Shown here one piece after another: positions 33,682 through 44,500 of a DNA stretch of 64,000 bases. The position numbers and the translations under genes were made by a program. Below the pieces are notes generated by a model, which did no database searches, was not told the origin of the DNA, and saw only the letters and a program-made list of their open reading frames with translations. The first letter of the stretch is position 1, and each line of letters starts with the position of its first letter. Source of the stretch: Hypomyces perniciosus (lineage: Eukaryota; Ascomycota; Sordariomycetes; Hypocreales; Hypocreaceae); the NCBI GenBank assembly GCA_008477525.1, contig SPDT01000010.1, forward strand, positions 744,001 through 808,000, in the 5' to 3' direction.

Positions 33682-34660
33682 ATGAATGCCCTCTCTGAAA
33701 TACCGGGTCTCCATCATTCCTGTCATCAATATGGGGACCACAGCCTCCAAAGAGTCGGAGTATGGCAGAAGCAGCAGCAGCAGCAGCAGCAGCAGAAGGG
33801 GGAAGACGATCAAGCGTTGTCATCAGCATATTGGATAGTGTGAGACATCCCCGCATTTCGACTCTTACTACAAAGCCCTGTGATGAGGCTCGGCCGATCG
33901 GCTTACAATAGCGTATGACAGCTTCATCCACGGAGGCGCCTGGCGAGATCCCCAAAAGACCCTTTACGATTTCGTCCCGTCCATTAAGCACATGGTCTCG
34001 TCCCCTGAGTTTCCCATCTCAGCAGTCCGTGGCTTCATCAGTATCGACTACAGACTCTCCCCGCATCCAGACCTCCCCCAGGACCCTGCCTCCACTCCCG
34101 CCACGGAGCTGCGCATCGCCAAACACCCAGACCATATCCAGGACGTCGAATCTGCGCTGGGCTTCCTTGACGCCGAGTACAAAATCGTAAACCAGTATGT
34201 GCTGGTGGGACACTCTGCCGGCGCCACATTGGCGCATCAGCACTTGATGCGTGTTGGTGTCCGCAGTCCGTCTGTGCCGCTCCCAGCTGCCATTATTGGC
34301 ATCGCGGGCATCTATGACCTGGACGGCCTTTGCGCCAGATTCGAGGGGTATCGCGGCTTCATTGGCCATGCCTTCGGTGTAGACCAGTCATCCTGGAACG
34401 AGGCTTCGCCAGCGGCTTTCGACCAAAACTTCAAAACCCTTTGGCGCAATGATTCTCACCTCGTCATTCTGGCAGCGTCGACCGAAGATACCCTCATCGA
34501 CATGCCCGAGCTGGATTCCATGGCTGCCAAGTTGGTGAAAGATGGTGTTAATGTGACCATTATCAAAGACCTTACAGGCGACCACGACTCGATATGGGAA
34601 GATGGCTCACAAGTTGCGGACCTCGTCGCCAAAGCCGTGGCACAGTTGCAGCAGAATTGA
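33682..34660 (+). CDS. BNA7: Kynurenine formamidase (arylformamidase)
   Basis: Two exons (33682-33839 and 33922-34660) give 298 residues. Joining at acceptor 33921 creates YWIVFIHGGAWRDP, the oxyanion-hole HGGxW motif of this alpha/beta hydrolase family. The first exon supplies the typical YGDHSLQRVGVW lead-in. The nucleophile is Ser151 in VGHSAGATLAHQ. The acid is probably in the segment around ASTEDTLIDMPE, and the histidine in GDHDSIW near the C-terminus. The enzyme hydrolyses N-formylkynurenine to kynurenine in tryptophan breakdown and de novo NAD synthesis. Residues 31-38 are eight glutamines encoded by pure CAG. It converges on an MFS transporter 156 bp away. Confidence 0.9.
33772..33795 (+). 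repeat. (CAG)8 microsatellite inside BNA7 exon 1
   Basis: Eight uninterrupted CAG codons in frame, encoding Gln31-38 of kynurenine formamidase, between the N-terminal lead-in and the HGGAW motif. Confidence 0.9.
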
Positions 34661-34816
34661 ACCCGAAGCAGTGACATCGAGTGATGGATGAACTATTACA
34701 TTGAGTTCATTAGCATCAGCGCCTATGTGCGCTTTTTTGCAAGGCATTCCCGTATTATCCACAATGTCATGTCTCATCTTCGCTGTGATGGCGATGCTCA
34801 CCCCTTTTTGTCCCCT

Positions 34817-36267
34817 TCAGATCTTGACCTTCAACTTCCACCCAGTCATCGCAACACGAGACGCCGTAAATATTACTAATGCAGATGCCATGACGGTGCC
34901 ACTCCATATCTGCGCCCAGAAATACTTCCCGCCAGAGCGGTCGATAATCGCTCCCGCCGTCGGCGACCCAGCTACCGTTGCAAAGGAGCACATCGTCTCG
35001 ACCATGCCAAACCGAGTGCCCATCTTCCGCGGATCCTTGGTCAAGCTTGCCAAGGCCCCCACGAACATGCCCTGGTTGGCGCCGACCACCAAGCCGTAGA
35101 TGGCGCTGAAGACGTACATTCCCGTCCGTGTTGTGACGCTGATCCATGCATACAGCATGCAGCTGACGCCCAAGTTGGCGATGATGAGGATGTTAACAGG
35201 ACCGCTGTACTTGTCTGCGATGTATCCTACGATCGGACGGGCAGGAATGCCCAGCGCATTGACTATGAGAAGGAGGTTGATGGATTCGGTAGTCGAGAAG
35301 CCGATGATGTTACGGGCGTAGCTGTTGATCTGGCAAAATGGTTAATGTGGTTCGCTTCCTCATCCCCTTATTCCTCATGCACAACAAAAGGGGGTAAATG
35401 GGTACTGAGCTCACATACATAGAAAAAGACGTAATAGATGGCATAAAAGTAGCCAAACGCCCCCATCACAAAGAGGAAATACGGCAACTCGCGGAAGGCC
35501 TCCCACTCGAACAACGGCCCCGTCTTACGAGGCGGTAATCTTGGCTTCAGCAAAAGATTGGCCGTCAAGGCCATCACAAACGCCACAAACGCCGCACATC
35601 GCACCGCCCATGGGAACCCAATCTTGGGAATGAGATACTGGATCATAGACGGGAACGATACACTGCCAACCGATGTTCCCACCGCAGCGACAGCGAGCGC
35701 AAACGACCGGTTCTTCTTGAAATACGAGCTGAGCACCGAGACCGTGGGCATGAAAGCGATGCCCAGTCCCAGCCCGGTGCATATTCCCTGTGCGAGGAAG
35801 ATCTGCCAATACTCCGTGGCCAGGCTGGTCATGAAGGTGCCGAAGACGGCAAGGAATGTCCCCGCGGTGAGGGTCTCACGCGGGTATCCCGCGTCCGCAA
35901 GGCGGCCTGAGAAGGCGCATATGGCGAATGTGAGGAAGATCTGGACGGAGCCGATCCATGAGACTTGCGCGGAGGGCAGGTTGAGGGTCTGTGTGTAGTA
36001 TAACTGGTAGACGCCGAAGCTACCGGCGTAACCCCAAGTCAAGGCGTTGACAAGGTGTGCGGCGAGGACTTGTAGCCAGGCCGTTAGACCACCATCGGGT
36101 GGTGGTCCGACTCCGAAATACTCGTCGTCGTCAGAATTGAAGGGCGTGGGTATGTCATTAGTGTTGTCGAGTGTGTTGGTGAGGATGCCAGCGTCTGAGG
36201 GGTGTTCTTTGATGGCTTCCTGAACAACCTGTTTCTCAACATCTTGTACAGATGTTGTTATGGCCAT
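34817..36267 (-). CDS. MFS transporter, monocarboxylate-permease type
   Basis: Two exons (36267-35419 and 35329-34817) give 453 residues with about twelve hydrophobic segments after a polar N-terminus of about 60 residues. The GPPPDGGLTAWLQVLAAHL entry into helix 1 and the GLGIAFMPTVSVLSSYFKKNRSFALAVAAVGTSVG block are typical of fungal monocarboxylate/MCH-like major facilitator proteins. The intron (35330-35418) falls between helices six and seven, after YAIYYVFFY. Members sit in the plasma or organelle membrane and move monocarboxylates, riboflavin or pathway metabolites. The substrate here is unknown. It converges on BNA7, but no shared role is shown by sequence. The start was set at the first ATG preceding the usual polar leader. 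Confidence 0.9.
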
Positions 36268-39200
36268 GGTTACGAGAACCAGGTATGGATTATATATTAA
36301 AACCAAATTTGTAATACTATTATAGGCACGAATCACCACAGCTTTGATATCCCAAGGCCAAGTCCACAAACAAATACATGAAAGAACAAATATATATACT
36401 ACCATACTTCCTATTACCAGGTCAATAGACTCCTATCAACTAGCGAGGGAATCGATCCCAGTAAATCCAGTCCGTTTTTCGGGGCGCCGGACAGCCCGAT
36501 ATCGCCAGCAAAATCACTAGGCCATGACAAACTGTTTTCCCACCCTTTAAGCGTCGGTGGGTCCTCTTCTGAGCGTTGCGCTGAAGGAGTGTTTTGCAGG
36601 CAGGAGATCAGAAGACATGTAATAAGGCGCGCCAGACATGTGTACATACACACTCACGCCTTACGGGTGATTTGATGTGTCAGCGCTGTGTTATTCATCT
36701 TGGCGCGCTCGGTGTGGAACGGCAAGACACGGTCAAGGGTTGTGCGATTCAATTCCGCCCCTCCGTGGAGTGGTTTCTGGCCGGGATCATGGGTTACCGG
36801 GTTGCCGGGGGTGGATTGTCGGGCTGAGGTCCGGGAGTATGTTATCAATTGAAACTCAATTATATCTATGACGACCACTTCGTATTTCGTACTCTTTACC
36901 TCATAAATTTTGTACAGACATTATTATAACGTCCAGTGATTTTTCCCTTCTTATACGAAGTACTTCGTACATTGTGATAGTTTATTAAATCCTGTTTGAA
37001 GTTAGTCTGTCTGTCACTCAAAAACTCGACACCAACCCGTCTAAACCAAACTCCTGTACTCTTTAAATATCTCATGTGTTTCCCTCCCGAACTCAACTCT
37101 TGGATAACTCTCTCTATCTCCTCTATGGGAGGAAACATGTGTGCGCATCTTCCTAGTTCCTGGTCCTACATGTCTAGGTCGGCTCCTTCAGTTTCATGCC
37201 AACGACGGGTAGACCGATGATGGTTCTTACCTCGTAGTTTGCATTGTTTTCTCAGCCACAATATATCCGGCTTAATAATAGACAGAAGGGCCTTCTTTAA
37301 ACCCAATAAGATACCCTGATGCTCAATATCAGAAGGCGCATTGTCTTGCTCATAGGGGGCCGAATTATCGGTCACGCAGGACATATAGGGTAACCCCGCT
37401 CCGAGTCCGGCACCGATGTCCGGCTCCGATTTACGGCCCCGTTGGACCCACTTTACAATCGGCGGTCCAGAACAATGCACCGATCGGAAGATGAACTGCA
37501 CCAGTATTCCAGTGGGGACACAAAAGGAAGTTCACGACGCTGCCAGCCTGCACTCCTTGTTTTACCCAGTGTCCACAAAGAGGCCGGAAGTGTTTATTAC
37601 GAGCAGAATGGACTTTTTCGCGATTTGAATTAAACCTAAAAGTACCTCTAGCTGTTTCGCGCATATCTCTTATTCAGTGATACCTCTGCGTACGCCAACT
37701 GCGAATACTCACTCCCTGAGTCCATACACGCCGCGCACAACAAAATCTCAGTAACGATCTTCTCCCAAAGAATAAAACATCGCAGACGCAAAATTCCAGA
37801 AGCCACTGTGGATCATCAAGATTTTCCTCCTCCGATCCGACAAAAGAGCCAGGCGTCGTCTCACCGCTTATCTAGAACTGGGCTTGCACGTGCCCAACAC
37901 AACCCTCCGTCCTCGCCACAAAACCTCCTAAGCCAGGTCTAGCCAACAATCCACCACCGCCGCCAGCGAAGCCAAAAAAAAAAAATCTTCACACAACTCC
38001 TCTCCACCCCAACTCACCATCTTTCCATCGTATTTTTTTCTCCTTAGTCTCCTTTTATCGCGCCAACGGTCCGACCCATCCGCCACGACGACCGGCGCCC
38101 GTTAGTAAAAATCATTGCAACTAATTTACCCCTCCAATGCGCGGGGTAATTTGTCCCTCTGTCTCCATATGACGTAGCCCAAAATTCAATTCCAGACGTT
38201 GAAAAATGATTAGACTATATCACGTGACGACCCAAACGAACCAATCGGCTCTTGAACCCCTGACCCAACCCTTGTTCCGGCCTGTGCCGGTCCGCTGGTC
38301 TAGCCTAAATAGGTCTAGCCCACCGAGGCAAGCTTAACGACAATGCATGTTTAAACCAAGCGGGCTTGGTTTTTTATCTATTTTCTTGGGATTTGATCAC
38401 AAGATAAGGTATCCCAGATTCGCGCTAAGCCAACCGTTGGGAAAAGAATACAATTCTTTGTCGCAAAGCTAATATCGGGACGATAACGGCCTGAAAACGC
38501 TTGCGCACTAACCTGGGCGCAGTCGCGGATGGCGTGTTTGTTGCTTTTTCTCGATGCGACCGAGTTCCGACTATTCTCGCGACTCCCGCGATGGGCGTTA
38601 CTACTATTGAAGAGCCGGTCCTGACACTTGTCACCATCCCAGTTAGAGGCACACAACTACTACGTGTCAATACATATTTCGTATATTGGAAGCGTTGTTG
38701 CGCCTTGCCACTATGTCACGTTCCCCTATCCCCGGAGAGAGAGCATCGCTCGAAAAAGCTCAAACGGGACACACAAAACAGCATCAAAATGCCCGACCAC
38801 GAAACTGATGAAACCAGGCGCGACAGATAATGTGAAAATGTCAAAAAAACCAACAACAACAACAATGAAAAGCACCACCCCAGCCATCCCTTGTCAACAA
38901 GACAATTGTATTCACACGCTCCACCAGCGTTCGCCCACCGTAACCCGACCAGCCATCCGACTTACACAGGATGAAAAAGGAAAAAAAAAGACGCACAACC
39001 TCTCCTGTGTTCCGACCCATTTTGGCGAGACATTTTCCAAAGCTCGCTCCGGCCACCATTTTTAGTCTGTAACTTCGCCTTCCCTCTGTCAACAACATTT
39101 CCCTCCATCGTGTGACCACACAAGTTGAGCCAGAGCATGTGTGTGTCCTGTTGTCCTTTCTGCGCGGCTAAAGAATAACCAGGAAGGAAAAGAAAAACAC

Positions 39201-39577
39201 TGAAACAGATCAAATGACAGCTGCTACACATCCCAACGCCGTTGAAGGAGTGTAATGGCCCTGCATTGGCCGTCGTAATTACATCTTCATAGTAACATCA
39301 CGAAAAGAAGAAAAAAGGCTGCGAGCGGAAATCAAAACAGTTCGAAAGGCTATGTGACGAGTTTTTTGTGTGTTTGACGCCTTCATCCATGTTTCTGATC
39401 CAGTCCACACAGTGAAAATATCAGAAACATTAGACTGGGCAAAGCACATTCCGAGAAGAGGGGTTGGTTTTGTAAGGACTGGGTTGGACCTCAAAGTATC
39501 GGCCCCGATAGAGTCTGTTGTTGATCCAGCGCATCGTGCACCATCAATACTCCTTGGCTGCGCCAGGCACGGAGCGT
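36268..39577. other. Large 3.3-kb gene-poor gap
   Basis: Lies between the 5' end of the MFS gene and the 3' end of the zinc-cluster gene. Reading frames are short, overlap on both strands and lack domains. It contains GTAC-type motifs (36885-36975), a pyrimidine-rich stretch with an A10-11 run (37970-38060), and a perfect hairpin followed by T at 38353-38375. A non-coding transcript is possible but not demonstrable. Confidence 0.45.
38353..38375. repeat. Perfect inverted repeat followed by T run
   Basis: AAACCAAGC and GCTTGGTTT are separated by two bases and followed by further T residues. A Pol III-type or other terminator role is only speculation, as no gene was recognised next to it. Confidence 0.5.
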
Positions 39578-41540
39578 CTACCGCTTGCGTTTCTTTGCCT
39601 TGTCAATCGCCATCGTGTTGGCAGCGATTGGAGCCGCAGGCAAAAGAGAGGGCTGTAAAGCAATACTAGCCTCTTCCTTCTTCAAAGGCACGCCCATGTG
39701 GCGGCCATACCGGCCTTTCCGGCCATTGCCTTCATCCTCGCTGATGCATTGATCTGCGGAGAGACCTGCATCGCGGCAGCGACCACATGGCCGTTGGCGG
39801 TCACAGCCCTTTTTGCTCTTCCTGCAGCGTTGGCATCGCGGCTTGGTAGACAGATCAGGCTGTTCATCCTCACCAGGCTGGGGCATGTTTACAATAGAGG
39901 CCACCGACTGTTTCCTGGAGTGAGGGGCAGAAGCCGCAGGAGAGATTGGCCCGCTGGCGACCATAGGCGCTTTCTTGGTCTTGGTGCCGTTGGATAGTCG
40001 AGGTGCCTTGACAGACTTTGAGATAGCAGACTTCGATATCGACGATGTCGCCTTGTGCTTTGTCAGTCTGTTTTGAATTGGCTTCATCTGAACGTCGACG
40101 CCATCCTCATAATCAGCGTCATCGCCACTGACCTCGGTGCTCTCAAGAGGTGGCATGAAATGGGACTCGGTTGTCTGGTAGATCTGCCTGGAAGCACCGG
40201 CAACATCCACCTTCTGGCGGCGAGCCGTTGGAAGTTCACCGTCGCTATCACTCTCGCCATCACTAGTAGCACCAGTAGACGATGCGGCATCGGCTCTGCC
40301 ACTGAATGTATCATCCAAAGTAGACGCGGAGGTCCGACCATGGGAAATATTTGACATCTCGCCAAGTCGCATAAGTTGGATTGCCACATCCTTGTCTTCT
40401 TCTGACATGCAGCTCCCGACGGTAGGATCAGGAGTTGGGAGAATACCCATGCCATTGGACATGCCATTGCTGCCGTACGAGATGCTGCCTCGACCACGAC
40501 GCTCACAAGAGGCAGGGGTGGAGTACATGCCAGATTGCGCATGCCCACTGCTATAGCTTTGTGGAGATTGTAGAGGTCGGGGGTTCGTGAAGGGGTTCTG
40601 ACCAGTGGGTATGTATGACAATGATGGTCGATGGTGGTGTTCAATACGGCGAGCAGGCGAAACCGAAGGGTTTGAGGTGGCCGCGGGCATTTGCGGAGGC
40701 GCAAACAGGGGCAATTCCTGGGATTGAAGAGTTAGCAAGGAGTGGGATGGGTAGCGAATGACAATGCGCCGCGCTTACAGAGCTTTCAAACTTGGCTCTC
40801 TTTCGTCGGCCGCCTTCGACAATATTCTCGACACTGATGTCGGTAGTGCCTAGCTGTTCTTTGGCTTTCCCAGAGGTACTGCTGGGAGCGCCATCGCCAC
40901 TACTGTATCCATTCATGCTGTCGGTGTAGGCATCGGCATGGCTATGGATCATTCCTCCCCTATTCTTGGTAGAACGAGAGCGACCCTTCTTGCTGGTGGT
41001 GCTGGCAGAATCACTTCTTCGTCCCCGTGATGCATTGGGAGAAGGGCTACGTCTCCGCGACGCTCTGGAGTTGGGCCGGGGGATGTCTTGACCAAAGCGC
41101 TGTTGGATACCATATGCGTCGCCTCCATAGTATGTGTCGGATGTCATGGGGGCGCCACGGTAGTGATGAGGCTCCATGGCTGAAGGCGCAGGAGGCTCTT
41201 CAATAACCCTGACATAGACGACCATGTTATTGCGGAAGTTCTCATATCGCGCTATAAGGGTGTTGCCATGCTCGTCCTCAAAGCTGACACCCTTCGATCC
41301 GGTCGGACCCGAGTACAAGCCGTAAAAGTTTTTGACGGTTGTTACAATCGAGTCGGTAGTATCGTGGGGGTAAATCTGCACCCGCATAGGCAAGCGCGCG
41401 CGATACTGTGGCGAGTCGAGGAACAGTAGTTCAAATGCGACGTTCTTGGGGATGGGCGTCTGCCGCGGCGAGACACTGCCTCCATTTGAGGATGGAGCGG
41501 ACATGCCGCCAGAAGTATTTATGGGAGACATGGAAGCCAT
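39578..41540 (-). CDS. Zn2Cys6 regulator with C-terminal zinc cluster
   Basis: Two exons (41540-40779 and 40717-39578) give 633 residues. The zinc cluster is at residues 549-578 (CQRCRKSKKGCDRQRPCGRC then a last Cys, spacing C-x2-C-x6-C-x5-C-x2-C-x9-C). It is followed by a basic C-terminus (KKRKR). Residues about 30-115 are a conserved non-repetitive block (FELLFLDSPQYRARLPMRV through NNMVVYVRV) that alternates like a beta-grasp fold. The middle is Ser/Arg-rich, then disordered. It should be a DNA-binding nuclear protein, but targets are unknown. No fungal transcription factor middle-homology region was seen. An in-frame extension upstream of 41540 is possible; I used the ATG that leads directly into the conserved block. 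Confidence 0.87.
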
Positions 41541-44500
41541 GGTATTGTTTGATGATTTGTGGATGTCGACTCCTAATGGGTTGGGGAGATGATGATTGGG
41601 GATGTCGGTGCGGGCTTTGCGTTGGCAGACGCAGTCGGGAGCCTGGGCAAGAGTATCGCTCGATGGGACGGTCGACAATGTCATTACCGGCCGATGGCCA
41701 GGTCTCAAGATGGGCTTTTCCGCCTCTAGATGACGCTGAATATTGAGGCAATCTCAAGAGTTCATCACCACCAAGGCTATGCGGTAAGCGCCAACTTGGT
41801 CGTCAGCTCCTGGCTGGCGCAGCGGCGGCGACGGTGGCAGGGAAGTACGGCGGCGATCCGGACGATATCTAATGGAGAATTCGGCAAGATTAGCCTCGAG
41901 TGACCATCAGAGGCCTCGAATGATGTTGCAAACGACGGGGATGAAGCTGCGAAGCCCCCAGACAGGCGGATTCAAGGTCAGGGACACTGGCGCTGGGGGT
42001 CCAGACCGGTCACGATGGATTCCAGGGACAGGGCGGATTGGGAGGGCCAAGACCATGGCAAATGGGTGATCGCGCATGACGATAGGATCGATGAGACTCA
42101 CCAGATATATCAGGAGTGGTTTGGAAGGCTGTTGATGGCGGCGAGGTTGGCAGAATGTGTGCATGGAGAAAAGAGGAGCTGCTAGGCGAGGTCGTCCGAT
42201 TTTGTCGCTGCTGGCTGGGTTCACTAACACGAATGGTTCCGGCCTCTGGCTCTGACTCTGGCTCCCATCTCCTCGCCAAAAAGTGCTGGCCAGCGCCCGT
42301 AGCTTACTGGTGCACAGCGCCGTTAGGAGGGCCACGCTCCACTAAAGAGCCGCCTGATAGCGAGTGCTTACAGGGCAGCACAGGCGGAGGCAGTGCCCTA
42401 CGAGCCCTGAAATTAAGGGCGTCTCAGTCCATGGATCCTGGAGGCTCTTTCATGATTCAGGTTCTATTATGGAGTCTATTGCTTCAATCTGTTTTGTCCC
42501 CTTCCCGGCTTGTTACAGTATGTTCATGGATGACCTTGATGGCCTTGGTCGTGGGATATCTCGGACGCTTGTAAGATATCACCAGTCTGTGCTTGTTGGC
42601 GCAAGCATGCGATTCACACCACACTGCAGCGTCTGCTAGGGCTGGAGGCGGCGGAGCTCCCTGTCATTCGTCGTCAATCTTGACTTGCAAGACGCACCCA
42701 TAATCGAAAGAAGTTGGAGGTGGTGTGTACAGTAGAATACGTGCTTACATCTCAGGATGCGACGTACGGAGTACTTCGTACGATACGGGAAATCCTACCT
42801 ATGGTCTTGGTCAGGCACCGCAGCAGGTAGACCACTGCATAGGTAGTATGGAGTACATGCTGCATGCTTTATTGATTGGGATGGCTTGAATGGACGGATG
42901 GAAAGGAATAGAACCTAGGAACGGGACGACGAGACGAGACGAGAAGCATTGGGGGACGACCAGAGTGGTATAGGTCGCAAAGACCACTCGTTTGGCCCGT
43001 CTGGCCCGTTTGACCCCGTCACCAACTCATCAATCCCCAGTCTGGTGACCCCGTCGCCCATTTTCGCTACCACGGTTTTCTAAGATTATGGAGTTGTTCG
43101 TTGTCAAGCTCAACATGAGTCCCACTTCGCCCGGCCACACACCTGCGACTTGCCAGCGAAGAAGGACGCCACCAGCCCATCTCGCCTGCGATCCCAAGAT
43201 GGCCGGCAACTGACATGCAGAGCGTGCGAGAGGGCGAACGAGTGAGTGAGTTGCGAGAGTGGATTGTCTCCGCTAGTCCAAGTGCTACGTAGATGGCATG
43301 CGCATCGAGCTGCAGCAAGCGCTGGGTCCAACCTTGGCTGTTGATTGATCCGCCACTCTCTCCGCACACACTCTGGCAGACAGGGACCCCGACTCCGCGA
43401 GCGCATTCCGGCCCCATGGCCCTTCTCAGTTCACGGTCTAGTCGCACACACCACCATCCCAGTGCCAGGCCCGACCGGCCGCAGCCGCCGCCGCAGACAC
43501 AACACTAGAGGGACGAGATGGTGAGAGAAGGAGAAGCGGCAGCGAGGGTGACGGCGCAAACGAATCTGTGTCAGACCAGAGAGCGATTCGGACAGGCGAA
43601 GGCGTGATACCTCAGAGGATCCGGGCCCGGAGAGCCAATGGCGCCCGTTTCCTCCTGCAGGGATCCAGACAACAAGAGCGCGCGGGTGTGTGGGCTGGAT
43701 GCATAGGTGGTGGGGATACTTGTCTGAGGCGGTAATGGCAACAAGGGCTGCTGGCTGGATAAGCCGGTCACAGAGTCAATTGATCGATGAGGGAGTGAAC
43801 GAGGTTCGATAGTTATCACAGACTTGGAGAGCGTTATGCTTGGCGCGCTGGCTTTGATCCAAGACACTTGAAATAAGGAACCGCCTGTTGAGTTGAAACA
43901 CCGACTCAATCAACATCATGTCCTTCTTTACATTGGGCGGCCCCTCTCGTGTCGCAAGGAGATAGATCGGATCAAACTCTCTCACAGAGAGGTCGAACGA
44001 TGCCAATGCCTATCTATCTATTTCTCGCCTTCGTACTTCGTAATGCATCCATCATTGGCTTTCGCCAGAGGGGTTGTGCCAGAAGAAGCGCAACTCACGG
44101 CACGACCTGGCTTGCGTTGCTCCACGGCCAGCTGCTTCTGTCCCTTTCCCTTCTCGGCTGGCTCAGTTTGGAGACTTTTCTTGGGCCGTCAATGGGTTGG
44201 ACAGTCGCATCCAATCCAATGGCTCACATAACACGAGCTTTGCCTCCGACTAGGTCACAAACTCAGGCCCCAGTTTCAGCGCACAGCCAGCGAGGCTTCA
44301 CTGGTTTGCGGCGCGTCCACATATCCCAAGCTAACATGTACGACTAATAAGTTGGGTCGCCATGTCAGGTCGGGCAGCGCGCACCATCGGGCCCTCTTAT
44401 TCTTATCAACGAGCTTTTACAACTTTGCCCTGCCCTTGGCATTTGCGCCTGGCAAATTCTGGGGGAGCATAGTTTCTGCGATCGATGGAATCCTGTTCCT

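Noticed and set aside
37166..37501. 111-codon minus-strand frame
   Set aside because: No recognisable family, no splice partners and opposite frames of similar length.
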